A DNA stretch of 44,808 bases, taken from assembly GCA_009695305.1 (NCBI GenBank), contig SIBG01000031.1:1-44808 (forward strand). The letters are read 5' to 3'. This DNA comes from Opitutus sp. Its GTDB lineage: Bacteria; Verrucomicrobiota; Verrucomicrobiia; Opitutales; Opitutaceae. Position 1 is the first letter of the stretch; every line of letters starts with the position of its first letter. Below the pieces are notes generated by a model. The model saw only the letters and a program-made list of their open reading frames with translations. It made no database searches and had not been told where the DNA came from. Both the position numbers and the translations under genes were made by a program. Below are positions 24,544-32,763 of the stretch, one piece after another.

Positions 24544-25455
24544 TTAGGCGAGCCTTTGTCCGACGTGCAACGCCGGGGCTGGGACGCCGCGCCATTCGCT
24601 GCGCGTCAGCTCGAGCGCACCGTCGGCCGTCGCGACCACCAAGGGCGCGAGCGCCAGGATCTCGCCGGGCGCGCCGCGCCGGCCGCGCGTGGCCGCGGAG
24701 TCTGGCTCGGCCCACCAGACCATCAGCCGGGCCGCGCCGACGTCGGTGAACGCCCCGGGATACGGATCGGTGACGGCCCGGATGAGATTGAAAATCTGGG
24801 TCGAGGTTTGCGTCCACCCGATGCGACCATCCTCGGGTGTGCGCCCACCGAAGTAGTTCGCCTGCGATTCGTCCTGCGACGTCTCCGTGGCCGTGCCCGC
24901 GAGCAGCGCGTCGATCTGCCGGGCCAGCACGGTGCGCGCGCACGGAAGGACTTTGCGGAACGCCTGCTCCGCGGTATCGCGCGGGCTGATCTCCACGCCC
25001 TCCTGATCGACGACCGCGCCGGCGTCGGCAGACTTCACCATGCGGTGCAGGGTCATGCCGAGACGCGGTTCACCGTGCAGGACGGCCCAGTTGATGGGCG
25101 CGCGGCCGCGGTATTTGGGGAGGAGTGAACCGTGCAGGTTCCACGCCCCCAGCGGCGGCAGCGCGAGGAGCTTGGTGCCGATCATGTGGCGGTAGTAAAC
25201 GGAAAGGATCAGATCGGGGCGGAGCCCGGCAATTTTCTCGCGCCACTCGGGATTGTTCACCGACGCCGGGGTGAAGACGGGGATGCCCTGCGCGCGCGCC
25301 GCCACGGCCGGGGTCTTAAACCAGATTTTCTCCTGCGGATTATCCTCGTGCGTGATCAGCGCGACCACGTGGTCGCCGCGCGCCAGGAGCAGCGAAAGGC
25401 AATCGTAGCCAACTTCGCTGTAGCCGAAAAAAAGAATGCGCGGTTTGTTCATCAC
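24544..25455 (-). CDS. UDP-4-amino-4-deoxy-L-arabinose formyltransferase (ArnA N-domain, stand-alone)
   Basis: The 303-residue protein matches the N-terminal half of ArnA, which formylates UDP-L-Ara4N with N10-formyl-THF. The catalytic Asn106 and His108 are in NLHGSLLPKYRGRAPINW, with Asp144 in KSADAGAVVDQ. The start of the fold reads RILFFGYSEVGYDCLSLLL. The C-terminal OB-like domain (after about 205) is present with YFGGRTPEDGRIGW. A methionyl-tRNA formyltransferase is the alternative, but the next genes are arn-type. It lies 15 bp after the GT4-like gene. Confidence 0.87.
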   Translation of the reverse strand: MMNKPRILFFGYSEVGYDCLSLLLARGDHVVALITHEDNPQEKIWFKTPAVAARAQGIPVFTPASVNNPEWREKIAGLRPDLILSVYYRHMIGTKLLALPPLGAWNLHGSLLPKYRGRAPINWAVLHGEPRLGMTLHRMVKSADAGAVVDQEGVEISPRDTAEQAFRKVLPCARTVLARQIDALLAGTATETSQDESQANYFGGRTPEDGRIGWTQTSTQIFNLIRAVTDPYPGAFTDVGAARLMVWWAEPDSAATRGRRGAPGEILALAPLVVATADGALELTRSEWRGVPAPALHVGQRLA

Positions 25456-25470
25456 GGAAAAGCGGAGCGA

Positions 25471-26772
25471 TCAGGACTTCCCTGCCGCGTCATCGAACAC
25501 GGCGGCCAGCTGGCCGGTCAGCACGGCCGCGGTGAAAGGCGCGAAGGCGGCCTCGTTGCAGGGCTCAAAAGTATTCCGCCCGCCCTCGACGAACCAGCGG
25601 CGGTGCACCTCCTCGGCGAGCGGCCCGATGCCCGCCTCGCTGGCAAACTGAAAGCGCTGCCCCGCGGCCGCCTGCCGCGCGAACGCGAGCACGGGACTAT
25701 TCTGGTGAAAGATGAGCAACAGCGGGCGGCGGGCGAGCAGGCAGGCGAAAATCTTTGAGGCGCTGTAGCTGGGATCGTTGGAGCCGACCACCACGAGCGC
25801 ATCGGCCCGGCGCAGGTAATACAGCGCATCGAAATACGGCACCCGGTAGCAGTGCTCGTGCACGTTTTCGGCCACCCCCTCGGTGCGCGCGATTGGCATG
25901 ACCCATTCACGACCCAGCGGCGGCGGCGCGTAACCGGTGCCGATGAAATGAAAATGAATCTTCGCCGCGAGCGCCGGATGCGAGCCGCGCAGCAGCTGGA
26001 ACGCGCGAAACAGCACCGTCAGCGCCACCGCCATGTCGGGCCCGCACCGCCCCGTGTAGACGTGATGGAAACACCCGTCGTCAAAATCCACCAGGGGCGG
26101 CGCAGGACGGTAACCCGCCCCAGCGTCGAAGTCCGCCGTCGAGGCGCCAAACGGCAGGAGCTGCACGCGACGGGCATCAAACCAAGGATGATGGCGGGCG
26201 AGTTGCGCCCCATAGGAATCAGACACCGCGATGATCGCCGCCGCCTCGCGCAGCACGCGTGGCTCTGCTCGCCGCGCCCGCCATTGCGTCAGCGTAAACT
26301 TCAGGTGCCCGCCCGGCGGTCGCGTCGCGGTATCCCGATAGTAGTCATTGATCCACGGGTCCTGATAATCGAGGACGTAGGGCACCCCGAATTTCCGCCG
26401 CCAGCGCGGGCCGAGCTTGAACGCGTCGAACTGCGTCGTGCTGAAAAACACGAGGTCAAATCGCTCCGCCGCCAGCAACTGCTCACCCGCGCGCCGGAGG
26501 GCGCCGCCGCAGCGCCACCACAGGCTGCCAAAACCGAAGGGCCGCGTCAGCCGCGGGGAAATTCCCCGCGCGCGGATTACGCGCACCGCCGCCGGATAGG
26601 TCGCCTCCAATAACGGATCGCAGACGCCGCCCTCGATCAGATCCGGCGCCACGGCCAGCACCGTCGGCTCCCAGCCGTGCTGGCGCAGAAAGGGCAGCGC
26701 GAGCCGGACCCGCTGCATGTCGGGCGCGTTGATCGGCGGAAAATGCGGCGAGACAATGAGAAGTTTTTTCAT
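25471..26772 (-). CDS. GT4-like glycosyltransferase
   Basis: A 433-residue protein with a GT-B fold look. An N-terminal Rossmann half (KKLLIVSPHFPPINAPDMQR) is followed by YVLDYQDPWINDYYRD and IIAVSDSYGAQL. The C-terminal half contains YRVPYFDALYYLRRADALVV and PSYSASKIFACLLARRPLLL, typical of family 4. The donor and acceptor are unknown. Standard arn operons have no such gene, so this enzyme may add a sugar to lipid A or to another acceptor in the same pathway. ATG 26772 is preferred over a TTG at 26829. The gene lies 53 bp after arnC. Confidence 0.78.
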   Translation of the reverse strand: MKKLLIVSPHFPPINAPDMQRVRLALPFLRQHGWEPTVLAVAPDLIEGGVCDPLLEATYPAAVRVIRARGISPRLTRPFGFGSLWWRCGGALRRAGEQLLAAERFDLVFFSTTQFDAFKLGPRWRRKFGVPYVLDYQDPWINDYYRDTATRPPGGHLKFTLTQWRARRAEPRVLREAAAIIAVSDSYGAQLARHHPWFDARRVQLLPFGASTADFDAGAGYRPAPPLVDFDDGCFHHVYTGRCGPDMAVALTVLFRAFQLLRGSHPALAAKIHFHFIGTGYAPPPLGREWVMPIARTEGVAENVHEHCYRVPYFDALYYLRRADALVVVGSNDPSYSASKIFACLLARRPLLLIFHQNSPVLAFARQAAAGQRFQFASEAGIGPLAEEVHRRWFVEGGRNTFEPCNEAAFAPFTAAVLTGQLAAVFDDAAGKS

Positions 26773-26825
26773 CTCAGGCCGGTGGTGCACCGGCGCGATG
26801 GACCAGCTTTCGCTCCAATGAATAA

Positions 26826-27770
26826 TCAAATTTTCTCAAGCACTTCCCTTACATGATAGCGCTGCCGCGCGCGCACAACCTGATAAGTGCGGCCTACGTA
26901 TTCTCCGATGAGACCAATACCTATCATCGCCACGCTCAGCAGGAAGAAGAGAATGCCGAACAGCGTAAAAATCCCCTCGGCCTCCGCCCCGAGAAAGACC
27001 CGGCGGTAGGCCAGCACGAGCACGAGCAAAAAACTGCCCGCCGCGCTCAGACCCGCAAACATCGTGAAGTATTGCAGCGGCGCGAGGGAGAAACCCGTGA
27101 TGAGATCGAAGTTCAACCGGATGAGGCTGTAGAAGGAGTAGTTCGACACTCCCGCGTGCCGCTCCTCGTGCTTGACGCCGACCTCGGCCGGGTTGCCCGA
27201 AAAACTGTAGGCGAGCGCCGGGATAAAGGTATTGATGGCACCGCTGCGCACGATGGCGTCGATGATCGGGCGCGCATAGGCCCGGAGCATGCAACCCTGA
27301 TCTGTCATCTCGATGCTCGTGGTCCGCTCGCGGACGAAATTGATGAGTTTCGATGCGGAAGTGCGGAAAAACGAATCCTGCCGGTTCAACCGGTAACCGC
27401 CGACGTAATCATGACCGGCGGCAATTTTCTCGAGGAGCTTGGGGATTTCCTCGGGCGGGTTTTGGAGATCCGCGTCGAGGGTGACGATCACGTCACCGCG
27501 CACGCGTTCGAACGCCGCCATGATCGCCATGTGCTGGCCGTAGTTCGAGTTGAAATCGATCACGCGCGTCACCTCCGGCCGCGCCGCCTGCTGGGTGCGG
27601 AGCAGTGCCATCGATCGGTCCGACGAGCCATCGTTGGTCAGAATGATTTCGTAGCGGCGGCCCAGCGCGTCGAGCACGGGATAGAGGCGCGCGAAGAGCG
27701 TGGGGAGGTTCAGCTCCTCGTTGTAAACGGGGATGACAATCGAGAGCTGGACGGAGGGAGAGGCGCTCAT
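26826..27770 (-). CDS. arnC: ArnC-like undecaprenyl-phosphate glycosyltransferase
   Basis: The 314-residue GT2 enzyme attaches the formamido-arabinose to undecaprenyl phosphate. It has the GT-A start QLSIVIPVYNEELNLPTLF, the metal-binding DADLQNPPEEIPKLL and the ArnC/DPM-type YVGGYRLNRQDSFFR. Two C-terminal TM segments (about 235-255 and 268-290) are followed by EYVGRTYQVVRARQRY, which anchors it to the inner membrane. The start overlaps the arnB stop by four bases. GT2 enzymes of other pathways (GtrB-like) are possible, but the arn context decides. Confidence 0.88.
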   Translation of the reverse strand: MSASPSVQLSIVIPVYNEELNLPTLFARLYPVLDALGRRYEIILTNDGSSDRSMALLRTQQAARPEVTRVIDFNSNYGQHMAIMAAFERVRGDVIVTLDADLQNPPEEIPKLLEKIAAGHDYVGGYRLNRQDSFFRTSASKLINFVRERTTSIEMTDQGCMLRAYARPIIDAIVRSGAINTFIPALAYSFSGNPAEVGVKHEERHAGVSNYSFYSLIRLNFDLITGFSLAPLQYFTMFAGLSAAGSFLLVLVLAYRRVFLGAEAEGIFTLFGILFFLLSVAMIGIGLIGEYVGRTYQVVRARQRYHVREVLEKI

Positions 27771-28972
27771 GGCTGCTGATGAGCGGAAAGGATGGCGGCG
27801 AGCGTGTCGACCACGCGCTGCACCTCAGCGCGAGTCATGGTCGGAAACAGCGGGAGCGTGAGGAGGTTGCGGCAGGTGTGTTCAGCCAGCGGGAAATCAC
27901 CCTCCTTCCAGCCGAGCCGCCGGTAAAGCGCGAAGAGGTGGATCGCCGGATAGTGCACGCCTGTGCCGATGCCGGCGGCGTGAAGCTCCGCCATCACGGC
28001 GGCGCGCCGGATCGCGAGCCGCGCCTCCGGGAGCACGACTTGAAACATGTGCCAGTTACTCTGCGAAAAATCGGCGACGGGCAGCTGCAGCCCAAGTGCT
28101 CGGACCGCGGGCGCATTGAGCAATTGGAAATAGACGCGGGCCAGTTCGCGGCGCTTCGCGTTAAACGCATCGAGGTGCGGGAGCTGCCCAAGGCCCACGC
28201 GTGCGGCGACGTCAGTGAGGTTGAATTTTCCACCGACGAGTTCGACCTCCATGCCGTCGAAGCCGGTGCGCACTACGCCCTGCAGGCGGTATTGCTCGGC
28301 GAGTTTGGCCTCGCGCTCGTCGTTCATGACCAGACAGCCGCCCTCGATGGTCGTGATGTTCTTGTTCGGGTGAAAACTGAAGGAAACGAAATCGCCCGTC
28401 GCCCCAATCCGCTGCCCGTTCCAAGTGCTGCCCATCGACTGCGCGGCATCCTCAACGACGCGAAGCCGGTGCTGCCGGGCGATCGCGTAAAGCCGATCGC
28501 GGTCCACCGGCAGGCCGGCGAGGTCGACCGGGAGGATCGCGCGCGTCGCCGGCGTGATCGCGGCCTCGACGCGGTTGAGGTCGAGATTGCGCGTGATGGG
28601 GTCGATGTCGACAAAGACCGGCCGGGCGCCGACTTCGAGGACGACGTTACTCGTCGCGACCCACGAGAGCGGCGTCGTGATGACCTCGTCGCCGGGGCCG
28701 ACCCCGGCGAGCCGCAGGGCGATCTCCATCGTGCACGTGCCGGAATTGAAGACGCGCACCGGCCGGCCACCGCAGTAGTCCGAGAGTTTCGCCTCAAGCA
28801 GCTTCACGTTCGGCCCCGAAGTGATCCAGCCGGAGCGCAGCACGTCGGCCACACCGGCGATCGTTTCCTCATCGATCGTCGGGCGCGTGAGCGGCAGATA
28901 AGGCGGAGGGGATTTGGCCTGTTCGACGGGTGCCGGACGGGCGGAGGCGGACTTCGTGGCGGGCGCGGACAT
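27767..28972 (-). CDS. arnB: ArnB-like DegT/DnrJ/EryC1 aminotransferase
   Basis: ArnB converts the UDP-4-keto-pentose to UDP-L-Ara4N with PLP and glutamate. The 401-residue protein has the DegT fold. Asp175 in VVEDAAQSMGS contacts PLP, the Schiff-base lysine is Lys204 in FHPNKNITT, and the C-terminal half contains GVHYPAIHLFALYRRLG. The first 25 residues are a Pro/Ala-rich extension before the conserved PLTRPTIDEE. It overlaps arnC by four bases and lies one base after the arnT stop. Sugar aminotransferases for other nucleotide sugars share this fold; the context gives the call. Confidence 0.87.
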   Translation of the reverse strand: MSAPATKSASARPAPVEQAKSPPPYLPLTRPTIDEETIAGVADVLRSGWITSGPNVKLLEAKLSDYCGGRPVRVFNSGTCTMEIALRLAGVGPGDEVITTPLSWVATSNVVLEVGARPVFVDIDPITRNLDLNRVEAAITPATRAILPVDLAGLPVDRDRLYAIARQHRLRVVEDAAQSMGSTWNGQRIGATGDFVSFSFHPNKNITTIEGGCLVMNDEREAKLAEQYRLQGVVRTGFDGMEVELVGGKFNLTDVAARVGLGQLPHLDAFNAKRRELARVYFQLLNAPAVRALGLQLPVADFSQSNWHMFQVVLPEARLAIRRAAVMAELHAAGIGTGVHYPAIHLFALYRRLGWKEGDFPLAEHTCRNLLTLPLFPTMTRAEVQRVVDTLAAILSAHQQP

Positions 28973-28973
28973 A

Positions 28974-30752
28974 TCAGGGTTGATTGCTGAAAAGGTAATG
29001 ATCGGCGGTCTCGCCGAGCAAATGATAATGGAACGTCGCGTCTGCGAAAAGTTCCTTCAAGTCCCGCTGGCGCGCCACAACCCACAACCGCGCCGGCCCC
29101 GCCCACGCCTGGCGAAAGGCCTGTTCGTCCATGAAGCGTCCGCTCGCGCGGGCGGCGGCATCTTCTTCCAGCTCCAGTTCGCCCTTGAACGCCACGATTT
29201 CAACCGTCCGCGCCGCATAAAAAATGAAATCGTGGAAAAACTCGTGATAGTGCAGCACCCGATCGCCCGGCTGCGCCCGCGCCTGCACGAGCCGCGCGAG
29301 GGCCTTCGTCCCGGGTTTCTGAATCTGCGGGGCGGCAAATTGCAGCGCGACGAAAAACACCACGATCGTCGCCGTCATGCCCGCGAGGGCGGCCCGGACC
29401 CCGCGGGTCTTGGCCAGCCACGGCGCGAAAATTCCGCCCAGCAGCAGCACCGCCGCCATCGCCAACGCCGGCAGTTGCAGCGCGAGCGCCTGCGCGGCAT
29501 CCATCTTCACCACCGCCGGCCGCGTCACGACGACCCCCAGCGCGACGGCCAGCAGCCCGCAGAGAAACGAAAACACTCCCAGTCCCACCCTCAGCCTGGC
29601 CACTTCCTGCGCGGCCAGCACGCGCGCCAGCCAGGCGCCGATCAGCCACGCCAGCGCGGGAAAGATCGGCAGGACGTAGGGCGGCAGTTTTGATTTCGAA
29701 ATGGAGAAGAAGAAAAAAATGAACACCGCCCAGGTGACAAAAAACCACGCGTCCGCGTTTTCCTTCCGCCGCGCCCAGCTGGCCTTGAGCCCGCCCGCCG
29801 TGAGCCCGTCGAATCGGCCGAACGGGCCGCCCGACACTGCGTCCCGCACCGCCGGCCACAAAAATCCCGTCCACGGGATCAGCCCGGCCAGCACGATCCA
29901 GAGGAAGTAGTGCCACGCGCCCGGCCGCGAGGCGACCGGCGACATGAAGCGTTCCCAATGCTCGTAGACAAAATAGCGGTGCGCCCACGTCTCGTTGCGC
30001 AGCGCCGCCAGCACGTGCCAGGGCGCGGCCAGCCCGAGAAACAGCAGCACCCCCGTCGGCAGGTGGAGCGGACGCAGGCGGTGCCACTGATTAAAAATCA
30101 GCAGCCAGCAGAACATCACGGCGCCCGTGACGAGAAAGCCGATGAGGCCCTTGGCCAGCGTGGCGAGCGCGAGACTGGCGTAGAGTTGGTAGAACAACCA
30201 CCGCCGCGGCGCGCCCGCCGGCTCCCGCACCCCGAGGATAAAGCAAAACAACGCCTGGCTCATCAGCACCGACACGGCCATGTCGAGAATCGGAATGTGC
30301 CCGATGACGAAGTAGAGCAGCGATGTCCCCAACACGATCGCCGCCGCGAGGCCCGCGGTCCGATCCTGGAGCCTTCGGCCCGCGGCATAGGTCAGCAGCA
30401 CCCCCCAGAGCGCAAAAAGCACGGGCACCGCGCGCACCGACCACTCGTTCATCCCGAAAATTTTTCCCACCACGGCGGTCAGCCAATACACCAGCGGCGG
30501 CTTCTCGAAGTAGTTCACGCCGTTCAACCGTGGCGTCACCCAGTCGCCACTCGCCAACATCTCGCGCGGGATCTCCGCGTAGCGGCCCTCGTCGGGGTTG
30601 CTCAGGGGATAGCTGCCCAGCCGGAAAAAATACAAGAGGCCGAAACCGACCGCCAGCAAGAGCAGGTCGCGACGCCATGAGGCGCCCCGTTCGACCGATT
30701 CGACGGGCTCACGGCGGGCAGGCTCAGGGCAAGCAGAGGCGGAATCGGTCAT
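28974..30752 (-). CDS. arnT: ArnT-like lipid A aminoarabinose transferase (GT83)
   Basis: ArnT transfers L-Ara4N from undecaprenyl phosphate to lipid A phosphates at the outer face of the inner membrane. The 592-residue protein has about a dozen TM segments. The first periplasmic loop carries SNPDEGRYAEIPREM with Asp54-Glu55, the GT-C catalytic signature. A soluble C-terminal part (after about 470) follows. The first 25 residues (PEPARREPVESVERGAS) look like translation of a short dispersed DNA repeat rather than conserved protein. It is the first gene of the minus-strand cluster, divergent from holA with 148 bp between them. Other PMT/ArnT-like transferases are possible. Confidence 0.83.
   Translation of the reverse strand: MTDSASACPEPARREPVESVERGASWRRDLLLLAVGFGLLYFFRLGSYPLSNPDEGRYAEIPREMLASGDWVTPRLNGVNYFEKPPLVYWLTAVVGKIFGMNEWSVRAVPVLFALWGVLLTYAAGRRLQDRTAGLAAAIVLGTSLLYFVIGHIPILDMAVSVLMSQALFCFILGVREPAGAPRRWLFYQLYASLALATLAKGLIGFLVTGAVMFCWLLIFNQWHRLRPLHLPTGVLLFLGLAAPWHVLAALRNETWAHRYFVYEHWERFMSPVASRPGAWHYFLWIVLAGLIPWTGFLWPAVRDAVSGGPFGRFDGLTAGGLKASWARRKENADAWFFVTWAVFIFFFFSISKSKLPPYVLPIFPALAWLIGAWLARVLAAQEVARLRVGLGVFSFLCGLLAVALGVVVTRPAVVKMDAAQALALQLPALAMAAVLLLGGIFAPWLAKTRGVRAALAGMTATIVVFFVALQFAAPQIQKPGTKALARLVQARAQPGDRVLHYHEFFHDFIFYAARTVEIVAFKGELELEEDAAARASGRFMDEQAFRQAWAGPARLWVVARQRDLKELFADATFHYHLLGETADHYLFSNQP
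30686..30735. repeat. Repeat-derived segment in the 5' end of arnT
   Basis: The bases contain two related units, CGACGGGCTCACGGCGGG and AGGCTCAGGGC, of the kind seen in dispersed extragenic palindromes (pattern GGCTCAxGGC). They are read in frame in arnT as PEPARREPVESVERG. Recognition rests on memory of the pattern; there is no second copy in this window. Confidence 0.35.
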
Positions 30753-30900
30753 GCGGTGGGAAAAGTGACGGACAGCGGGCCGGCTGGTTGGTTCGCGGAG
30801 GGCCCGCGGGATCCGACCGGGCCAATTCCAGCGGGATTGTGACCGACGAAGCGATTTTTTTCGTGCGCCCGCCGCCGGTTCGCGGCCCAATCACCGCCGT

Positions 30901-31998
30901 ATGGCTCCGGCGAAAAACTTCACCTTCATCTGCGGCGCGGACGATTTCCTCGTCGGCCGGCTCGGCCAGGCGCGATTCGACGCGCTCGCCGCGGAAGTGC
31001 CCGATGAGTTTTCGCGCGAGGTGCTGAACGGCTTCGCGGCCAATGTCAGCGAGGTCGAGAGCGCCGTGAATCGTTTCCGCGAGAGCGTGCAGACCGTCTC
31101 GATGTTCGGCGGCCGGCGCGTGGTCTGGCTGAAGGACATCAATTTCCTCGCGGACTCCGTCACCGGCCGCGCGGAAAGCACGATGAAACTGGTGGAGGAC
31201 CTGCAGCAGATTCTGGCAGCGGTGAATCCCACCGACACCGCCGTGCTCCTCACCGCCGCGCCCGTGGACCGGCGGCGGTCGTTCTCCAAATGGTGCGAGA
31301 AAAACGCCGACTTTGCCCTGGCCGGTGGCGACGGCGATAACGCGGGGGAGGCCCTCGCCGGAGTGGTGCTCGCCGAAGCGAAGGAACTCGGCGCGAGCTT
31401 CGCGCCCGGCGCCATCGAGTTGCTGCTCGCCAAGGTCGGCGCCAATACCCGCCTCCTAGTGGAGGAAACGCGCAAGCTCGCCACCTACGTCGGCGCCGGG
31501 GAACCCATCCAGGAGGCACACGTCACTGAACTCATCGCGAACACCGCCGAGGGCGATTTCTTCGAGGCGGCGGAGGCTTTTTTCAGCGGTGACCTCCCGT
31601 GGACGCTCGCCGCACTCCACCGCCATTTTTTCTCGGGTGGCGACGCCCGGCCGGTGATTTCCGCGCTGCAAAACCGCAACCGCATCCTCCTCCAAGTCCG
31701 CGCGCTGGCGGACGCCGGCGACGTGCGCGTCGGCCCGCGCGGGCTCGATGGTTTTCCGAAAGCGCAGGCCACCCACGCCGCGAAGTTCATCGGCGCCCCG
31801 GAAAAAAGCTCGTTCAACCTGTTCACGCAAAACCCGTGGTATCTCGGCAAACTCGCCGGCAGCGCCAAGCTGCCGACGCTGCGCCGGCTGATCGACAACC
31901 AGCAGGAGCTGATCGCCGCCTTCGAGGAGATCATCCGCCGGCCGCATGAGCAGGAGGAAGTGCTGCGCGAGATGGCGGTGCGGTGCCTGGTTACCTGA
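30901..31998 (+). CDS. holA: DNA polymerase III delta subunit
   Basis: The delta subunit opens the sliding clamp as part of the clamp loader. The 365-residue product shows the HolA pattern. An N-terminal Rossmann-like part (NFTFICGADDFLVGR, then SMFGGRRVVWLKD near residue 70) lacks Walker motifs, as expected. ANTRLLVEETRKLATYVG near residue 185 is the typical NELEKLxLY-like region. The helical C-terminal collar domain follows (GDLPWTLAALHRHF). The gene is convergent with a methyltransferase and overlaps its end by eight bases. It is divergent from arnT. Confidence 0.9.
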   Translation: MAPAKNFTFICGADDFLVGRLGQARFDALAAEVPDEFSREVLNGFAANVSEVESAVNRFRESVQTVSMFGGRRVVWLKDINFLADSVTGRAESTMKLVEDLQQILAAVNPTDTAVLLTAAPVDRRRSFSKWCEKNADFALAGGDGDNAGEALAGVVLAEAKELGASFAPGAIELLLAKVGANTRLLVEETRKLATYVGAGEPIQEAHVTELIANTAEGDFFEAAEAFFSGDLPWTLAALHRHFFSGGDARPVISALQNRNRILLQVRALADAGDVRVGPRGLDGFPKAQATHAAKFIGAPEKSSFNLFTQNPWYLGKLAGSAKLPTLRRLIDNQQELIAAFEEIIRRPHEQEEVLREMAVRCLVT

Positions 31999-32671
31999 CA
32001 CCGCCAAAAACGGTGAACGGCGCGTGGCGCCAGAAGCACTCGGGCTCCGCGAAGCCGGCCGCGGCCAGCAGCCGCAGCTCGGTCGCGAGCGGCGGATAAT
32101 AATCCTCCTTCGCCCACTCGGCGAAATACTGCCGCGCCGGTTCGTCCGCGATGCCCTGCGTGCCCATGAAATTCCCCCACGCTTGAAACGCCGCGTCGCG
32201 CACGAACGGCACGGTGCTCATCGCGGTGTCGGCGTTGGCAAAGAGCCCGCCGGGACGCAGCGCCGCGAGGATGTTTTTGTAGATGCCACCCTTCATCGTC
32301 AGGTCCTTCACATGATGCAACGCGATGCAGGCGACGACCGCATCGCACGCGGGCAGCGGCTCAACGAACGACCGGGCCACCAAGCTCACGCGGGTCCCGA
32401 ACACCGCACAGCGCTCGCGCGCGACCGTCAGCATCGCGGGATCGGTGTCCCAAATCTCGATGTGCACCGTCGGAAATCTCTCCGCCACCGCGGCCGCGAG
32501 CGCCCCGGTGCCGCCACCGAGATCGAGCACGCGGCCATCGGGCGGCAGGCTGCGCCCCAGCAGGTCGAGTTGCACGGCCCGCATTGTGTCGTAACCAGGG
32601 ATGACCGTGCGGATGAACCCGTCGTAATCGGCGATCTTGACGTGGAGGTGCGCGGAGACGGAGTGGGCCAT
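31991..32671 (-). CDS. Class I SAM-dependent methyltransferase
   Basis: The 226-residue protein has a Rossmann methyltransferase core. Motif I is RVLDLGGGTGALAAAVAER near residues 46-64, the acidic end of strand 2 is IEIWDTDP, and then come PACDAVVACIALHHV and LRPGGLFANAD. N-terminal wording (HLHVKIADYDGFIRTVIPGY) resembles CmoA-type or small-molecule methyltransferases, but the substrate cannot be told. ATG 32671 is preferred to an upstream in-frame start that would run into the purB promoter region. It is convergent with holA and divergent from purB. Confidence 0.82.
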   Translation of the reverse strand: MAHSVSAHLHVKIADYDGFIRTVIPGYDTMRAVQLDLLGRSLPPDGRVLDLGGGTGALAAAVAERFPTVHIEIWDTDPAMLTVARERCAVFGTRVSLVARSFVEPLPACDAVVACIALHHVKDLTMKGGIYKNILAALRPGGLFANADTAMSTVPFVRDAAFQAWGNFMGTQGIADEPARQYFAEWAKEDYYPPLATELRLLAAAGFAEPECFWRHAPFTVFGGVR

Positions 32672-32763
32672 CCCGCGAGCGTCGCAGGGGACGGCGGATG
32701 ACGCGAGCCGTGGATTTTCCATTCGCCATCGCGGGCCGGCCGCGCTTATTCACGCGGCTTGCC

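Noticed and set aside
24537..24556. CGTTAGGC-like box near the end of the formyltransferase gene
   Set aside because: It lies inside coding sequence at the C-terminus and has no partner box, so it is not an attC site.
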